Origin: Thermoplasmatota archaeon
GTDB lineage: Archaea > Thermoplasmatota > Thermoplasmata > Thermoplasmatales > GCA-001856825
Direction of reading: 5' to 3'
Length of the DNA stretch: 64,000 bases
Assembly: GCA_023379555.1 (NCBI GenBank)
Contig: JAMCQR010000054.1
Span: 1-64,000, forward strand
Below the pieces are notes generated by a model. That model did not search any database. It was not told the origin of the DNA and worked only from the letters and a program-made list of their open reading frames with translations. How positions within the stretch are numbered: the first letter of the stretch is position 1; the number at the start of each line of letters is the position of its first letter. Made by a program: the position numbers and the translations under genes. Positions 63,484 to 64,000 of the stretch are shown here, piece after piece.

Positions 63484-63771
63484 TCAGGAGCTGACTACGC
63501 GGAGCATTAAGTACAATGCAGTTATCAGGAAAACGTTCAGCAACATAACCATAGAAGCTAGGCCCCAACCGAACCTTGCCGAGAGGAAGTACGTAAGGTA
63601 GACAAGAAGTGTTTCAAACAGGACCATGAACACTGAGAACAGAATGAGATTGAGCATCACACCCTGCCCATTTCTCCTGTAAGTACCAACGAATGAAAGA
63701 AGGATGGCCATAAATATGGCTATTTCTGCTCCCTCCATCACAAAGTTCACGAGCCATGGTGTCCCGATCAT
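63484..63771 (-). CDS. Small three-helix membrane protein
   Basis: 95 residues with three hydrophobic helices (VMEGAEIAIFMAILLSFVG, LNLILFSVFMVLFETLLVYL, LASMVMLLNVFLITALYLML). It is unrecognised. The start overlaps the stop of the ArsR-type gene by 4 nt (ATGA), so the two form an operon and it is probably under that regulator's control. Confidence 0.6.
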   Translation of the reverse strand: MIGTPWLVNFVMEGAEIAIFMAILLSFVGTYRRNGQGVMLNLILFSVFMVLFETLLVYLTYFLSARFGWGLASMVMLLNVFLITALYLMLRVVSS

Positions 63772-64000
63772 TCCGTTTTGCCCCCTATGAGTTTCCCAAT
63801 TATTTTCTTCAATTCCACTTCAAACATGCTGTTCACGTAAACCAATCCTCCATATCTCTGATCCTCAAGTATTAGGTTGTTCTCTGAAAGCACGCTAAGG
63901 TGATGGGTTACAGTCCTGTAGTTCAGGCCAAGACTTTTACTCAGCTCATTCCTGTTCGTAGGGTTATTCAGGAGAAGGCTGAGAATCTTGATTCTCGTGT
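63768..64000 (-). CDS. ArsR-type winged-helix regulator, N-terminus missing (window edge)
   Basis: The visible part, 77 residues, reads TRIKILSLLLNNPTNRN, ELSKSLGLNYRTVTHHLSVL and NNLILEDQRYGGLVYVNSMF, a winged HTH with recognition helix RTVTHHLSVL. The beginning lies beyond base 64000. It stops at 63768 inside the start of the small membrane gene. No Cys metal site is seen in this part. Confidence 0.8.
   Translation of the reverse strand, partial: TRIKILSLLLNNPTNRNELSKSLGLNYRTVTHHLSVLSENNLILEDQRYGGLVYVNSMFEVELKKIIGKLIGGKTE

Overview
The window looks like the chromosome of an aerobic, acidophilic, Thermoplasmatales-like euryarchaeon. The evidence is an archaeal str-type operon (S12, S7, EF-2, EF-1A, S10), archaeal AlaRS and Taw1, an archaeal mevalonate cluster (HMG-CoA synthase, thiolase, OB-fold partner), a geranylgeranyl reductase, a Bat-like HTH regulator, TATA boxes about 25 nt before many start codons (leaderless genes), and a respiratory chain made of an 11-polypeptide NuoABCD-HIJKLMN complex without NuoEFG plus complex II. 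I do not name a species.

Layout. 1-6.2 kb: tRNA-Asp, an SRPBCC-like protein, an aldo/keto reductase, the HMG-CoA synthase operon, an FKBP-type isomerase and a drug/metabolite exporter. 6.2-11.7 kb (minus): the translation operon. 11.9-17.4 kb: Bat-type regulator, hemerythrin, methyltransferase plus SemiSWEET, flavin split-barrel protein, 2-hydroxyacid dehydrogenase, a microprotein, and a DoxX-like membrane protein divergent from a TRASH-domain metal regulator. 18.0-20.4 kb is a small gene-poor accessory island: tandem 11-bp repeats, a Cys/His/Met-rich SHOCT protein, a truncated Csb1/Cas7 remnant of a type I-G (I-U) CRISPR system, a decayed tRNA-like sequence, and an RHH reading frame that runs antisense through tRNA-Leu(CAA), the arrangement expected of an SSV-type int(N) fragment at an attachment site.

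20.4-40.2 kb: GNAT acetyltransferase, polyprenyl synthase plus UbiX, then the Nuo operon (NuoJ split in two, two unknown small genes at the 3' end) and two adjacent complex II operons. The first has ordinary SdhC/SdhD anchors. The second has one large unrelated anchor and a 56-residue membrane protein. Together they form the electron-input end of the respiratory chain. 40.3-51.4 kb: taw1-trmI divergent from alaS, a site-2-type protease, geranylgeranyl reductase, DUF981-like protein, an RHH regulator with a palindromic operator over its TATA box, an MFS carrier and a cysteine hydrolase. 51.4-55.2 kb is decayed: a 29-residue C2H2 zinc-finger microgene, tRNA-Leu(TAA), an acyl-CoA dehydrogenase, tRNA-Gln, an enoyl-CoA hydratase pseudogene and a reading frame broken by one TGA.

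55.2-63.2 kb is a compact eight-gene operon for phenylalanine and tyrosine synthesis from DAHP to prephenate and beyond (aroF, aroB, aroD, aroE-aroK fusion, aroA-aroC fusion, pheA, tyrA are the readable reading frames, encoding nine or more activities). The window ends in a two-gene operon of an ArsR-type regulator (cut by the edge) and a small membrane protein.
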